Source: an uncultured Pelagibacteraceae bacterium
Lineage (GTDB): Bacteria > Pseudomonadota > Alphaproteobacteria > Pelagibacterales > Pelagibacteraceae
Assembly (NCBI GenBank): GCA_902563555.1
Contig: CACEXM010000001.1
Coordinates: forward strand, 1 to 64,000
Direction: 5' to 3'
Length of the DNA: 64,000 nt
This document shows, piece after piece, positions 54,709-64,000 of the stretch (position 1 is the stretch's first letter; every line of letters starts with the position of its first letter). The position numbers and the translations under genes are program-made. The notes beneath the pieces are model-generated. The model was not told the DNA's origin. It searched no databases and saw only the letters and a list, made by a program, of their open reading frames with translations.

Positions 54709-57378
54709 ATGAAACCAGGTACAAAAAATTCTTACAATTCACTCTCAGAAATAGATATCCAGGGTAAAAAATTTAAATATTACTCTTTAGAAAATGCTGA
54801 GAAAAATGGATTAGACGGCATTTCTAGATTACCTAAATCTTTGAAAGTGCTTTTGGAAAATCTTTTAAGATATGAAGATGATCTATCTGTTACAAAAAAA
54901 CAAATTGAGGCAATTAAAGAATGGTTGAAAGATAAAAAATCCAAAACTGAAATAGCATATAGACCTGCAAGAGTTTTGTTACAAGATTATACCGGTATAC
55001 CAGCAGTTGCTGATTTGGCTGCCATGCGAGAAGCTGTAAAAAATAAAAAAAAAGATCCAGAAAAAATCAATCCATTATCTGCTGTTGATCTTGTAATAGA
55101 CCACTCGGTCCAAGTAGATCAATCTGCAAAATCAGATTCATTTGAAAAAAATGTTGAGATAGAATTTAAAAGAAATAGTGAAAGATACTCATTTCTAAAG
55201 TGGGGACAACAAGCTTTTGATAATTTTAGAATTGTTCCCCCAGGTACAGGAATTTGTCACCAGGTCAATTTAGAATATCTATCTAAAGTAGTTTGGAATG
55301 AGAAATATAAAGGAGATGAATATATTTTCCCAGATACATTAGTCGGAACAGATAGTCATACAACAATGGTTAATGGATTATCAGTTCTAGGTTGGGGAGT
55401 AGGAGGTATTGAGGCAGAGGCAGGAATGCTAGGCCAACCAATTTCAATGTTAATACCAGAGGTGATTGGTTTTGAAGTAAAAAATAAAATGCCAGAAGGT
55501 ACAACGGCTACAGATTTAGTATTAACGGTTGTAAAAATGTTAAGAGACAAAGGTGTAGTTGGAAAATTTGTAGAATTTTACGGAGAAGGATTAAAAAATT
55601 TATCTCTTGCTGATCGAGCAACTATTGCAAATATGGCTCCAGAATATGGAGCAACATGTGGTTTTTTTCCTATTGATGAAGAAACTTTGAAGTATTTGGA
55701 ATTTTCTGGCAGAGATAATTTGACTGTAAAAATTGTCGAAAAATATGCAAAGGCACAAGGTTTATGGGCTAGTGATGATATAGATTTTACCGACAATTTA
55801 ATGTTGGATATGTCTACAATTGTACCAACAATCTCAGGACCCAAAAGACCACAAGATAAAGTTTTGTTAACTGATGCTGCTAGTAATTTTAAAAAAGTTT
55901 TTTCTGATACTACAAAGAAAAAAAATTTTTCTATATCAAAAGTGGATGGTGCTGATTTTGAAATTCAAGATGGTTCAATTTTAATTGCTGCAATAACGTC
56001 TTGCACTAACACTTCTAATCCCAATGTTTTAATCGGTGCGGGTTTAGTCGCAAAAAAAGCAGTGGATCTTGGTCTTAAGGTAAAGCCTTGGGTAAAGACC
56101 TCACTGGCGCCAGGGTCTCAAGTTGTTACAGATTACCTTGATAAAGCTGATCTATCAAAATACCTTGATAAATTAGGATTTAATTTAGTAGGTTATGGAT
56201 GCACAACATGTATTGGAAATTCTGGACCATTACCAGATAATATTGTTGATGCAATTCAAAAAGAAAATTTATACGCAGTTTCAGTTCTTTCAGGAAATAG
56301 AAATTTTGAGGGAAGGATTTCACCACACATTAAAGCTAATTATTTGGCTTCTCCTCCATTAGTTGTTGCCTATGCTTTAGCTGGGAGAATGGACTTTAAT
56401 CTCTACAACGACCCACTGGGAAAAGATAAAAATGGAAAAGATATTTATTTAAAAGATATTTGGCCCACAAATAAAGAGATTGAAGATATTTTAAAAGTTT
56501 CTTTAAGTGCGGATATGTTTATTAAGAGATACTCAAATGTTTCTGAAGGACCAAAACAATGGCAAGAAATTAAAACTGAAAAAACTAGTATTTATGATTG
56601 GGAAGAAAATTCAACCTATGTAAAAAAACCACCGTTTTTTGATGACTTACCTGATGAGCCAGAGGGATTTAAAAAGATAAAAGATGCTAGACCTTTACTA
56701 ATTTTAGGGGATATGGTTACTACTGATCATATATCTCCGGCAGGTAATATACAGAAAGATAGTCCGACTGGTGACTATTTTATGAAGCACCAAATTTTAC
56801 CAAAAGATTTTAATTCTTATGGATCAAGAAGAGGAAATCACGAAGTTATGATGAGAGGAACATTTGCAAATATTAGGATAAGAAATGAAATGGCACCAGG
56901 AACGGAAGGTGGTTTTACCAAATTATACCCTGAAGAAAAAGTTATGCCAATATATGATGCAGTTGTTGAATATAAAAAAAGAAAAACAGATTTAGTGGTT
57001 ATTGGCGGCAAAGAATATGGAACAGGTTCATCAAGAGATTGGGCTGCAAAGGGAACAAAACTTTTAGGTATTAAAGCTGTAATTGCCGAAAGTTTTGAAA
57101 GAATTCATAGATCTAATTTAATAGGTATGGGAGTTTTACCTCTTCAATTTATAGATAATATGAACAGAAAAAATTTGAATTTAAAAGGTTCAGAACTAAT
57201 AAGTGTTATTAATTTAGAAAAGGGAATAAATCCTTCTGACAAGGTTAAAATTGAAATTAAGTATTTATCTGGTGAAATTAAAAAAGTAGAAACTCTATGT
57301 AGGATAGATACAAAAAATGAATTAGAGTACTATAAGAATGGGGGAATATTACAATACGTTCTTCGTAATATGATTTAA
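54709..57378 (+). CDS. acnA: Aconitate hydratase A
   Basis: TCA-cycle isomerisation of citrate to isocitrate. 889 residues, standard AcnA/IRP type. Fe-S ligands in AAITSCTNTSNP and GYGCTTCIGNSGPL; the swivelling C-terminal domain has GGKEYGTGSSRDWAAKG and AESFERIHRSNLIGMGVLPL. Precedes a YfgM-like gene by 1 nt. Confidence 0.97.
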   Translation: MKPGTKNSYNSLSEIDIQGKKFKYYSLENAEKNGLDGISRLPKSLKVLLENLLRYEDDLSVTKKQIEAIKEWLKDKKSKTEIAYRPARVLLQDYTGIPAVADLAAMREAVKNKKKDPEKINPLSAVDLVIDHSVQVDQSAKSDSFEKNVEIEFKRNSERYSFLKWGQQAFDNFRIVPPGTGICHQVNLEYLSKVVWNEKYKGDEYIFPDTLVGTDSHTTMVNGLSVLGWGVGGIEAEAGMLGQPISMLIPEVIGFEVKNKMPEGTTATDLVLTVVKMLRDKGVVGKFVEFYGEGLKNLSLADRATIANMAPEYGATCGFFPIDEETLKYLEFSGRDNLTVKIVEKYAKAQGLWASDDIDFTDNLMLDMSTIVPTISGPKRPQDKVLLTDAASNFKKVFSDTTKKKNFSISKVDGADFEIQDGSILIAAITSCTNTSNPNVLIGAGLVAKKAVDLGLKVKPWVKTSLAPGSQVVTDYLDKADLSKYLDKLGFNLVGYGCTTCIGNSGPLPDNIVDAIQKENLYAVSVLSGNRNFEGRISPHIKANYLASPPLVVAYALAGRMDFNLYNDPLGKDKNGKDIYLKDIWPTNKEIEDILKVSLSADMFIKRYSNVSEGPKQWQEIKTEKTSIYDWEENSTYVKKPPFFDDLPDEPEGFKKIKDARPLLILGDMVTTDHISPAGNIQKDSPTGDYFMKHQILPKDFNSYGSRRGNHEVMMRGTFANIRIRNEMAPGTEGGFTKLYPEEKVMPIYDAVVEYKKRKTDLVVIGGKEYGTGSSRDWAAKGTKLLGIKAVIAESFERIHRSNLIGMGVLPLQFIDNMNRKNLNLKGSELISVINLEKGINPSDKVKIEIKYLSGEIKKVETLCRIDTKNELEYYKNGGILQYVLRNMI

Positions 57379-57379
57379 T

Positions 57380-58024
57380 ATGGACGATGATATATCAATA
57401 ATAGAATCAAATACACGTAAAGAAAAGATTAAAAATTTCCTTTTTGAAAACAAAAAAAAAATAATTATTTTTTTTGTTGCAATTATTTTGATAGTAGTTT
57501 CATTTTTTGGCTATGGTGAGTTTATTAAAATTCAAAATAAAAAAATTTCAAATCTATATTATTCGACAACAATAACTTTTGATAAGGATAATAAAGAAAA
57601 AACAACAACAAATTTAATTAAAATTATTAATAAAAAAAATTCAACTTATTCTCCACTTTCACTGTATTTTATTCTAGATAATCAGTTAATTAACGATAGA
57701 AATCAGATCAACAATTTATTTGAAATATTAATTAACAAAACATCTTTAGATAAAGAAATAAGAAATTTAATTATTTATAAGAAAGGTCTTTATAATGCTG
57801 ATCAAATATCTGAGAATGAGTTACTGAATATTTTAAATCCAATTATAAAAAACAAAAGCGTTTGGAACTCACATGCTCTTTATTTGTTAGCAGAATATTT
57901 TTACTCAAAAAATCAAAAACAAAAATCTAAAGAGTTTTTTAATCAAATAATTAACTTAAAAAACTCGAACCCAGATATAGTTGTTGAGGCTCAAAAAAGA
58001 TTAAATAGAGATTTAAGTGATTAA
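57380..58024 (+). CDS. YfgM-like membrane-anchored TPR protein
   Basis: 214 residues: a basic cytoplasmic N-terminus, one TM (about 29-48), then a helical TPR-like periplasmic domain, ending in HALYLLAEYFYSKNQKQKSKEFFNQII. It fits the TPR_21/YfgM family linked to SecYEG and periplasmic chaperones. Its position before a BamB-like gene, overlapping by 8 nt, mirrors the yfgM-bamB order. Confidence 0.75.
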   Translation: MDDDISIIESNTRKEKIKNFLFENKKKIIIFFVAIILIVVSFFGYGEFIKIQNKKISNLYYSTTITFDKDNKEKTTTNLIKIINKKNSTYSPLSLYFILDNQLINDRNQINNLFEILINKTSLDKEIRNLIIYKKGLYNADQISENELLNILNPIIKNKSVWNSHALYLLAEYFYSKNQKQKSKEFFNQIINLKNSNPDIVVEAQKRLNRDLSD

Positions 58025-59315
58025 GATTTTTTCTTTTTTTTTGGTATCACTATTAATTATTAGCTGTTCTTTAAATAAAAATTCAAAAATTTGGAACAAA
58101 AAAGATATTAAAGTTGAAGAAAATAAAGATTTGAAAATTGTACTAGATGAAAAAAAAATATCCTATAGCGAACTTAACCCAAATATTAAATTAGATTTAT
58201 CAAATATTTCAGTTGGAGGAAAAATTTTAAACAACAAAAATAATTATGGTGCTCAAAAATATTCAGGAAATTTTAAAAAAATTAAAAAATTTAAATTTTC
58301 AAAGTTCACTTTTGAGAATCAAATAGATTTTCAACCAATTTTTTTAAGAGATGGTATAATTTTGTTTGATGCCAAAGGTTCAATAATAAGATATGACAAT
58401 AATGCGAAGATTGTTTGGAAGAAAAACTTTTATAAAAAATCTGAAAAAAAAAATAATCCTAGATTATTTTTAGCAATAAAAGAAAATAGATTAATTGTAA
58501 TTGATAGTTTATCAAATTTATTTTTAGTCAATTTAGAAAATGGAAACTTGATATGGTCAACCAAAAATGAATATCCATTTAATTCTGAAATAAAGATTTT
58601 AAATGAAAAATTTTTTGCTGTAGATATAAAAAATATTTTAAGATGCTTTTATATAAAAGATGGTTCAGAGTGTTGGTCACTAGAAACGGATAAAACACTT
58701 ACATTATCTAATTCTAAAAATTCATTAATAATTTCAAACAAATTAGTTGTTTTTGTTAATAATCTAGGAGATGTAACAGCAGCAGATATACAATCGGGTG
58801 CAATGGTTTGGCAACTTCCAACCCAAAGCAGTGCTATTGCCAATTCAACTTATAGTTTTAAAAATTCTAAACTAGTCCTCGACGAGGATGAAATTTATTT
58901 TTCAAATAATTTTAATGAATTTCACTCCATTAATTTAAATAATGGATCAATTAATTGGATAAATGATATAAGCTCAAGTCTTACCCCGATCATTGTAAAT
59001 AGTTTGATTTTTACAATCTCAGAGAATGGTTACTTATTTGTTATTGATAAGAAAACGGGAAATATTATTAAAATAAAAGATGTATTTAAGAATTATAAAG
59101 ATAAAGATAAAAAAAAGATTAAACCCATGGGCTTTTCAATAAGCCAAGATAAAGTTTATTTAACTAATAGTGATGGAAAATTGACTATAATCGAATTGAA
59201 CACTGGAGATATAGCTAAGGTAGAAAATATTTCAAGAAGTTTAATTTCAAAACCATTTTTATTCAATAATAATTTATTTGTAATTAAAAATGGTGGTATT
59301 GTAAAATACGAATAA
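58017..59315 (+). CDS. bamB: BamB-like beta-propeller lipoprotein
   Basis: 432 residues from GTG 58017. A lipoprotein signal with lipobox LLIIS|C (Cys about 17) is followed by PQQ-like WD-type repeats, each with the pattern NLENGNLIWSTKN, IQSGAMVWQLPTQ, LNNGSINWINDIS. BamB assists outer-membrane protein assembly with BamA. It is adjacent to the YfgM-like gene. Confidence 0.85.
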   Translation: MIKIFSFFLVSLLIISCSLNKNSKIWNKKDIKVEENKDLKIVLDEKKISYSELNPNIKLDLSNISVGGKILNNKNNYGAQKYSGNFKKIKKFKFSKFTFENQIDFQPIFLRDGIILFDAKGSIIRYDNNAKIVWKKNFYKKSEKKNNPRLFLAIKENRLIVIDSLSNLFLVNLENGNLIWSTKNEYPFNSEIKILNEKFFAVDIKNILRCFYIKDGSECWSLETDKTLTLSNSKNSLIISNKLVVFVNNLGDVTAADIQSGAMVWQLPTQSSAIANSTYSFKNSKLVLDEDEIYFSNNFNEFHSINLNNGSINWINDISSSLTPIIVNSLIFTISENGYLFVIDKKTGNIIKIKDVFKNYKDKDKKKIKPMGFSISQDKVYLTNSDGKLTIIELNTGDIAKVENISRSLISKPFLFNNNLFVIKNGGIVKYE

Positions 59316-59316
59316 A

Positions 59317-59748
59317 ATGTTTTTAAAATTTTTAGAAAAAATTGGTCGAAAAAAAGTTGTTCTTGATAGAGGACCTTCACATCCAGAGTTTCACAAAGCA
59401 AAACCTTGGATGAATAGGTATTATGTATTGTTGAGACACCGACCAAAATGGTTTCCTTTTAATATTTTAATACATGAAATGTTGGCTGACGATCATGGAG
59501 AAGGTGTTCATAATCACACCTTTCCTTATATAACAATTATATTAAGAGGTGGATACTGGGAAACCTTAAGTACAGGTAAATTTTGGAGACCACCAGGATA
59601 TATTGGATTTAGATCTGCAAATAATCTTCATAGAGTTGATCTTGAGCCTGGAACAAAGCCATTAACAATATTTATTTCAGGACCATTTGGATTAAGAAAA
59701 GGACCTCGATCTGAGTATGGCATTGATTTTGAGACCAAAAAAGATTGA
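59317..59748 (+). CDS. Small cupin-fold protein
   Basis: 143 residues. GEGVHNHTFPYITIILRGGYWE resembles cupin motif 1 (H-H spacing) and FRSANNLHRVDLEP motif 2, so a metal-binding beta barrel is likely. Related to uncharacterised proteins; no substrate can be named. One nt after bamB and overlapping the next start (TGATG). Confidence 0.65.
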   Translation: MFLKFLEKIGRKKVVLDRGPSHPEFHKAKPWMNRYYVLLRHRPKWFPFNILIHEMLADDHGEGVHNHTFPYITIILRGGYWETLSTGKFWRPPGYIGFRSANNLHRVDLEPGTKPLTIFISGPFGLRKGPRSEYGIDFETKKD

Positions 59749-60806
59749 TGTCTAAAGACTTTGAAGAAAAATTTCTATTATATTGTAAATCAGAAAACTT
59801 AGAGGTTAATCAAAGTCAAATTAAAGTAATCAAAAGATTACAAGATTTTTTTAATCAAAATTTTACATTTAATTTTTTTAGATTTTTTTCAAAAAAAAAA
59901 TCAAAAAAAGCTTTTTATTTACATGGTGGTGTCGGTGTTGGTAAAACAATGATTTTAAATTTTTTTTTTGATTTAGTTAATCAAGATAAAAAAAGACTTC
60001 ATTTTAATGAATTTATGTTAGAGTTTCATGATTTTGTTCATACTAGAAAAGACAAAAATCAAGAGAATGTAGTAAGCACATTTGTTAAAGATTTAAAATT
60101 AAAAGTATCACTTATTTATTTTGATGAATTTCAAGTTACTAATATCGTAGATGCCATGATTTTAGGAAAGTTATTTGAGGAAATCTTTAAAGAGAATATT
60201 AAGATCATATTAACTTCAAATATTGAATTATCTGAATTGTATAAAGACGGATTACAGAGAGACCAATTTTTACCGTTCATAGAAATAATGAAAAAAAATG
60301 CTATCAACTATGAATTAAAAATTGAGGAAGATTATCGAAAATCGGAAGAAAATCAAAAACAAAGATTTTTTTTTCCTTTAAATCAAGAAACCAATTTTAA
60401 AATAAACAAATTTTTTAGAATTATTACAAAAGAAAAAAAAAACTCACCTATGAATTTAAATATTAAGGGGAGAGATTTTACAATACAAAACTTTTATGAA
60501 GGGATTTGTAGATTTAGCTTTGATGAACTTTGTAATAGAAATTTAGGTGCTGAGGATTATTTGGAAATAGTTAAAAACTCTAAATTTATTGTTATCGAAG
60601 AAATTCCATTGTTTAGCAATAATAATTCAGATCAACAACAGAGATTTATAACATTATTAGATATAATTCACGATAAAGATATTCCTTTGGCTACCACAGC
60701 TGCCCAAAGTTTGGAAAATTTCACATCTTCAAAATCTCTTAAAGCTCCTTTTGAGCGTACCATAAGTCGATTATATGATTTAACATCTAGAGAATACAAT
60801 TTATAA
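59748..60806 (+). CDS. zapE: ZapE/AFG1-like AAA-type ATPase
   Basis: 352 residues from ATG 59748. Walker A HGGVGVGKTM (about 58-67), Walker B SLIYFDEFQVTNIVDAMIL, and the LTSNIELSELYKDGLQRDQFLPFI region typical of ZapE/AFG1 (cell-division-associated or mitochondrial quality-control ATPase). In many alphaproteobacteria it neighbours TCA-cycle genes, here acnA nearby. Ends 9 nt before the convergent photolyase gene. Confidence 0.9.
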   Translation: MSKDFEEKFLLYCKSENLEVNQSQIKVIKRLQDFFNQNFTFNFFRFFSKKKSKKAFYLHGGVGVGKTMILNFFFDLVNQDKKRLHFNEFMLEFHDFVHTRKDKNQENVVSTFVKDLKLKVSLIYFDEFQVTNIVDAMILGKLFEEIFKENIKIILTSNIELSELYKDGLQRDQFLPFIEIMKKNAINYELKIEEDYRKSEENQKQRFFFPLNQETNFKINKFFRIITKEKKNSPMNLNIKGRDFTIQNFYEGICRFSFDELCNRNLGAEDYLEIVKNSKFIVIEEIPLFSNNNSDQQQRFITLLDIIHDKDIPLATTAAQSLENFTSSKSLKAPFERTISRLYDLTSREYNL

Positions 60807-60815
60807 ATTATATTA

Positions 60816-62234
60816 CTAATTTTTTAAAGTTTGAAACGCTTTTAAAGCTGAAGCTCTTGCTTGCTCATGAATAACAATTGGTTTTGGATAACTTTTTCCA
60901 ATAATTGTATTTATTGCCTCTTGATATTTAATTTCCATTTCCCATGGTTTGTGAATAAATTTTTGTGGAACCTTACTTAATTCTGGCACCCATTTTTTTA
61001 CATACTTTCCTTCTTTATCGAACTTTTCACCTTGAAGGATAGGATTGAATATTCTGAAATAAGGAGCTGCATCAGCGCCACAACCAGCAACCCATTGCCA
61101 TTGGGCAACATTATTAGCTTTATTAAAATCTAATAAACAATTTCTAAAATGTTTTTCTCCCTCAGTCCAATTTATTCTTAGATGTTTTACTAGAAACGAA
61201 CCCACGACCATTCTTATCCGGTTATGCATCCAACCAGTTTCATAAAGTTCTCTCATCCCAGCATCAACAATCGGATAACCCGTCATACCTGATTTCCATG
61301 CTTTTAAAAATTTTTCATTTTTGACCCAAGGAAACTTATCAAATTCTTTTCTATAATTTCCTTTCAAAAATTCTGGAAAATAATTGATTAAACTATGTGA
61401 AAATTCACGCCAACCTAGCTCATTAATATATTTTCTGTAACCAATTCCTTTCGATTTAATCTCACTGCACTTTTTCCAAATAGTATTTACGTGAATTTGC
61501 CCATGTTTGATATAAGGAGACAATTTCGATGTACCCTCGACAGAAGGATAATCTCTTGCAGTTCCGTAATCTTTAATTTTGCCATCAATTAGATTTTTTA
61601 GAATTTTTTTAGACTCTTCCTCAGAAACCTTCCAATATTTTTCAAACTTTTTATACCAATTTTTTCTTGGAAGAATATCTTTTGGCTCTATACAACCTTT
61701 AAAGAATGATAATGACTTTGTTTTTTTTTTGATACTATAATTTTTACTCGGCGGTGATCCTAAAAATTTTTGTTCAGCATTTCTCCAAAATGGAGTGAAT
61801 ACTTTAAAAGGTGTTCCATCATTTTTAGTTACTTCTTGAAACTCATTTAAAATATTTCCTTTAAAATATTTGTAATTAATCTGATTTTTAACAAAAATAT
61901 CTCTAATTTTTTTTCCTTTTGCAATTACGTCTGGTTCGTAAATTTTATTCCAATATATCGAAATATTGTCTTTTTTTTTAATCTTTGAAAATATATCCAG
62001 CTCATCACCTGCTAATATTTGAAGATTGATCTTAAATTTAGATAATTCAGACTTAAAGATTTCCAATGATTTTGAAAGCCACCATTTTTGTGCCTCTCTT
62101 TTGGTATCAAAGTCGTTTTTGTTGTAAATGTATAGGGCAAGTACGCTATCATGATTTTGGGTTGCGTAAGAAAGGGCAGGGTTATTTTCAATTCTAAAAT
62201 CCTCTCTTATCCAAGTGATCGCGTTTTTTGTCAT
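60816..62234 (-). CDS. phrB: Deoxyribodipyrimidine photolyase
   Basis: Light-driven repair of cyclobutane pyrimidine dimers. 472 residues: an N-terminal antenna-binding Rossmann domain (WIREDFRIENNPALSYA) and a C-terminal FAD domain with GMTGYPIVDAGMRELYETGWMHNRIRM and WQWVAGCGADAAPYFRIFNP, the class I photolyase signatures. Expected in a sunlit surface-ocean bacterium. It follows the lyase gene by 5 nt on the same strand. Confidence 0.95.
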   Translation of the reverse strand: MTKNAITWIREDFRIENNPALSYATQNHDSVLALYIYNKNDFDTKREAQKWWLSKSLEIFKSELSKFKINLQILAGDELDIFSKIKKKDNISIYWNKIYEPDVIAKGKKIRDIFVKNQINYKYFKGNILNEFQEVTKNDGTPFKVFTPFWRNAEQKFLGSPPSKNYSIKKKTKSLSFFKGCIEPKDILPRKNWYKKFEKYWKVSEEESKKILKNLIDGKIKDYGTARDYPSVEGTSKLSPYIKHGQIHVNTIWKKCSEIKSKGIGYRKYINELGWREFSHSLINYFPEFLKGNYRKEFDKFPWVKNEKFLKAWKSGMTGYPIVDAGMRELYETGWMHNRIRMVVGSFLVKHLRINWTEGEKHFRNCLLDFNKANNVAQWQWVAGCGADAAPYFRIFNPILQGEKFDKEGKYVKKWVPELSKVPQKFIHKPWEMEIKYQEAINTIIGKSYPKPIVIHEQARASALKAFQTLKN

Positions 62235-62239
62235 AAAAA

Positions 62240-63361
62240 TTATTTTCTTCCCTTAGATAGCAGTTGTTTGTAAAGTTTAACATCTGCATTACCTTCGCAT
62301 CCAATAACTAAAACATTTGAATTTTCATTAAGGTTTATCAATCTTCTAGCTTTTTGGTTGTTGCAAATTCCAATTAAAGCAATAATCCCTGGAGTAGCGC
62401 ATTCACCACCTACAATTGAAGTTTTGCTGAACTTTTTATCTTTTAGACCAGCTACTGTTTTTGCAACATTTTTATCTGAAATTGAGACACAACAATTACT
62501 AGCTTTTTTTAATATTTGCCAAGGCACAAGAGACATTTCATTACAAGACATACCACCCATAATGCTCTCTTTTCTTATCTTTATTTTCTTTAACTTGTTA
62601 TTTTTGACACTTTGAAGAACGCAATCGGCTCTATCTGGTTCGACAATAATGATTTTTGGAATTTTTTTAAAATATTTTGCCACACCAGCAACTAACCCTG
62701 CAGCTAAACCACCAACCCCTGCCTGAAGAAATATATGGGTAATATATTGATTAGTTTGTTTAGAAATTTCTTTGATTAAAATAGAGTATCCAGCCATTGT
62801 TAATTGAGGAATGTACTTATAATTATTTGTCGATACATCTTGAATAATTTTCCAATTATTTTTTTTGGATAATAATTGGCATTCTTTTAATGATGCCTCA
62901 TAATTTCCTCTTACTCTTATTACTTCAGCACCAAATTTTTTAATTTCTTTTACTCTTGTTTCACTCACGTATTGACTAACAAAAATTTTACACTGCAATT
63001 TTAGTCTTTTTGCTCCCCATGCTACAGATCTCCCATGATTACCAGCTGTTGCTGATGAAACAATTATTTTGTTAGCTTTCTTTGAAATTTTTTCTACTGC
63101 ATAAGCACCACCAAGTGCTTTAAAGGATTTTAAGTGAAATCGTTTCGATTCGTCTTTATAAAATATATTCTTAAGCTGAAGTTTTTTATTTAATTTATTT
63201 AACTTTAATAATGGAGTTGGACTATATCCTTTCCATTTAGATATACTTTTGTGAGAATTGACTAATAAATTTGATGGTAAATATTTTAGGACATAGTTTC
63301 TACTAAATTGAAAGTTTTTATTTAACAAAAATTTGGAGTATTTCCATTTGAGATTTTGCAT
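62240..63361 (-). CDS. Diaminopropionate ammonia-lyase-like PLP enzyme
   Basis: 373 residues, fold type II. KDESKRFHLKSFKALGGAYAV resembles the PLP-lysine segment of 2,3-diaminopropionate ammonia-lyase (ESxRFGLNAFKALGG), and SSATAGNHGRSVAWGAKRL plus LQAGVGGLAAGLVAG are the phosphate and Gly-rich loops. Breaks diaminopropionate to pyruvate and ammonia, or may use threonine/serine or other diamino acids. Divergent from gpsA over 66 nt. Confidence 0.8.
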   Translation of the reverse strand: MQNLKWKYSKFLLNKNFQFSRNYVLKYLPSNLLVNSHKSISKWKGYSPTPLLKLNKLNKKLQLKNIFYKDESKRFHLKSFKALGGAYAVEKISKKANKIIVSSATAGNHGRSVAWGAKRLKLQCKIFVSQYVSETRVKEIKKFGAEVIRVRGNYEASLKECQLLSKKNNWKIIQDVSTNNYKYIPQLTMAGYSILIKEISKQTNQYITHIFLQAGVGGLAAGLVAGVAKYFKKIPKIIIVEPDRADCVLQSVKNNKLKKIKIRKESIMGGMSCNEMSLVPWQILKKASNCCVSISDKNVAKTVAGLKDKKFSKTSIVGGECATPGIIALIGICNNQKARRLINLNENSNVLVIGCEGNADVKLYKQLLSKGRK

Positions 63362-63427
63362 TTTAAATTTTTTTTATATTCAAACTATAAATAAACCTAT
63401 ATTAATATTTATACAAAGAAAAACTAT

Positions 63428-64000
63428 ATGAAAAAAATATTAATCATTGGTGGTGGTGCAATGGGTTCTGCCTTTTCAGTTCCTTGTTTGGAAAATAATA
63501 ATAAAGTTACTATTACAGAACCATATAATAAAACTTTTATTAAAAACTTATCATCAAAGCAAAAATTTCACTCCGCACTAAAGCTTAATCTTCCAAAAAA
63601 GTTACAGTATAAAAAATATTCAAAAGATATTTTAAAGGAAAAATTTGATTTAATTGTTATTGCCTTAAGTCTTGCTGGAATTAATTTTATTGGAAAGGAA
63701 TTAAAAGACTTAAAAATAAAAACTCCGTTATTAGTTCTTACAAAAGGACTTAAATATGATAAAAAAAGAAATAAGCTACTTACTATTTCAGGTTTACTTA
63801 AAGATAACTTTAATGTTGCAAATGTATCAGTGCTGAAAGGACCTTGTTTAGCTAAAGAATTAGCAAAAAGAAATAATACAAGCGTAGTAGTAGCAAATAG
63901 GAATATCAAAATAGCTAAATGGATTGGAAAACAGATATCAACAAAATATTATCTGACTGAATTTTCAAGAGATGTTATTGGAGTAGAAATTTGCTCAGCA
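63428..64000 (+). CDS. gpsA: Glycerol-3-phosphate dehydrogenase [NAD(P)+], N-terminal part (runs off the window)
   Basis: 191 codons in frame to the right edge, with no stop, so the C-terminal part lies outside. ILIIGGGAMGSAFSVP is the NAD(P)-binding loop, VLTKGLKYD and VLKGPCLAKELAKRNNTSVVVA are the GpsA motifs (usual SGPSFA- region altered), and the window ends at GVEICSA. Makes glycerol-3-phosphate for phospholipids. Confidence 0.85.
   Translation, partial: MKKILIIGGGAMGSAFSVPCLENNNKVTITEPYNKTFIKNLSSKQKFHSALKLNLPKKLQYKKYSKDILKEKFDLIVIALSLAGINFIGKELKDLKIKTPLLVLTKGLKYDKKRNKLLTISGLLKDNFNVANVSVLKGPCLAKELAKRNNTSVVVANRNIKIAKWIGKQISTKYYLTEFSRDVIGVEICSA

Overview
The window looks like chromosome of a SAR11-type alphaproteobacterium (Candidatus Pelagibacter or a close relative). 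The DNA is very AT-rich. Genes are packed with 1-4 nt overlaps or gaps of a few bases. The tmRNA gene is the circularly permuted, two-piece alphaproteobacterial kind. Much of the gene content is high-affinity ABC uptake, small-molecule exporters and amine or amino-acid catabolism, as expected of an oligotrophic marine heterotroph. Taxonomy is inferred from content and style, not from a marker-gene search. I found no rRNA, tRNA, CRISPR array, transposase or integrase.

Region 1 (1-2735) looks like the edge of an accessory or cell-surface island: the tail of an unknown gene, a pseudaminic acid synthase (pseI), a SAM methyltransferase and a small secreted protein. Three partial copies of the ssrA 3' end lie here in the same orientation, and the third is ssrA itself (2736-2995, minus). 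This is what repeated integration at ssrA would leave behind.

Region 2 (3040-20167) is conserved housekeeping: thyX, an Mrp-type ATPase, hflK-hflC-DUF2065-degP-miaA, branched-chain amino-acid synthesis (ilvB-ilvH-ilvC-leuA), then the rod-shape set mreB-mreC-mreD-mrdA-rodA.

Region 3 (20218-25865) has a DadA-like oxidase, an EamA exporter, a 2-hydroxyacid dehydrogenase, a histone-deacetylase-like amidohydrolase, msrB, and on the other strand grxC and a TIGR03643 gene. A LysE exporter follows directly behind a strong terminator hairpin.

Region 4 (25956-39897) is a long same-strand run holding two branched-chain-type (HAAT) ABC importers. Between them are AzlC/AzlD, a GlaH/CsiD-type glutarate 2-hydroxylase translationally coupled to azlD, and a ProC-like reductase. 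The likely binding protein of the second importer is encoded separately on the minus strand. Four small membrane or secreted proteins sit in between.

Region 5 (40034-53737) is an amine/ectoine-like catabolic neighbourhood: a EutA/maleate-isomerase-like enzyme, a DoeA-like hydrolase, a PotABCD-type importer with a good sigma70-like promoter, a fused 3-hydroxyacyl-CoA dehydrogenase/enoyl-CoA hydratase, a ureohydrolase, an aldehyde dehydrogenase and an ArgE-like deacylase. A cyclophilin and a possible secreted zinc protease lie among them.

Region 6 (53767-64000) has a CsaA-like protein, a second LysE-type exporter, aconitase, a YfgM-like/BamB-like pair, a cupin, a ZapE/AFG1-type ATPase, a photolyase, a diaminopropionate ammonia-lyase-like enzyme and the start of gpsA.
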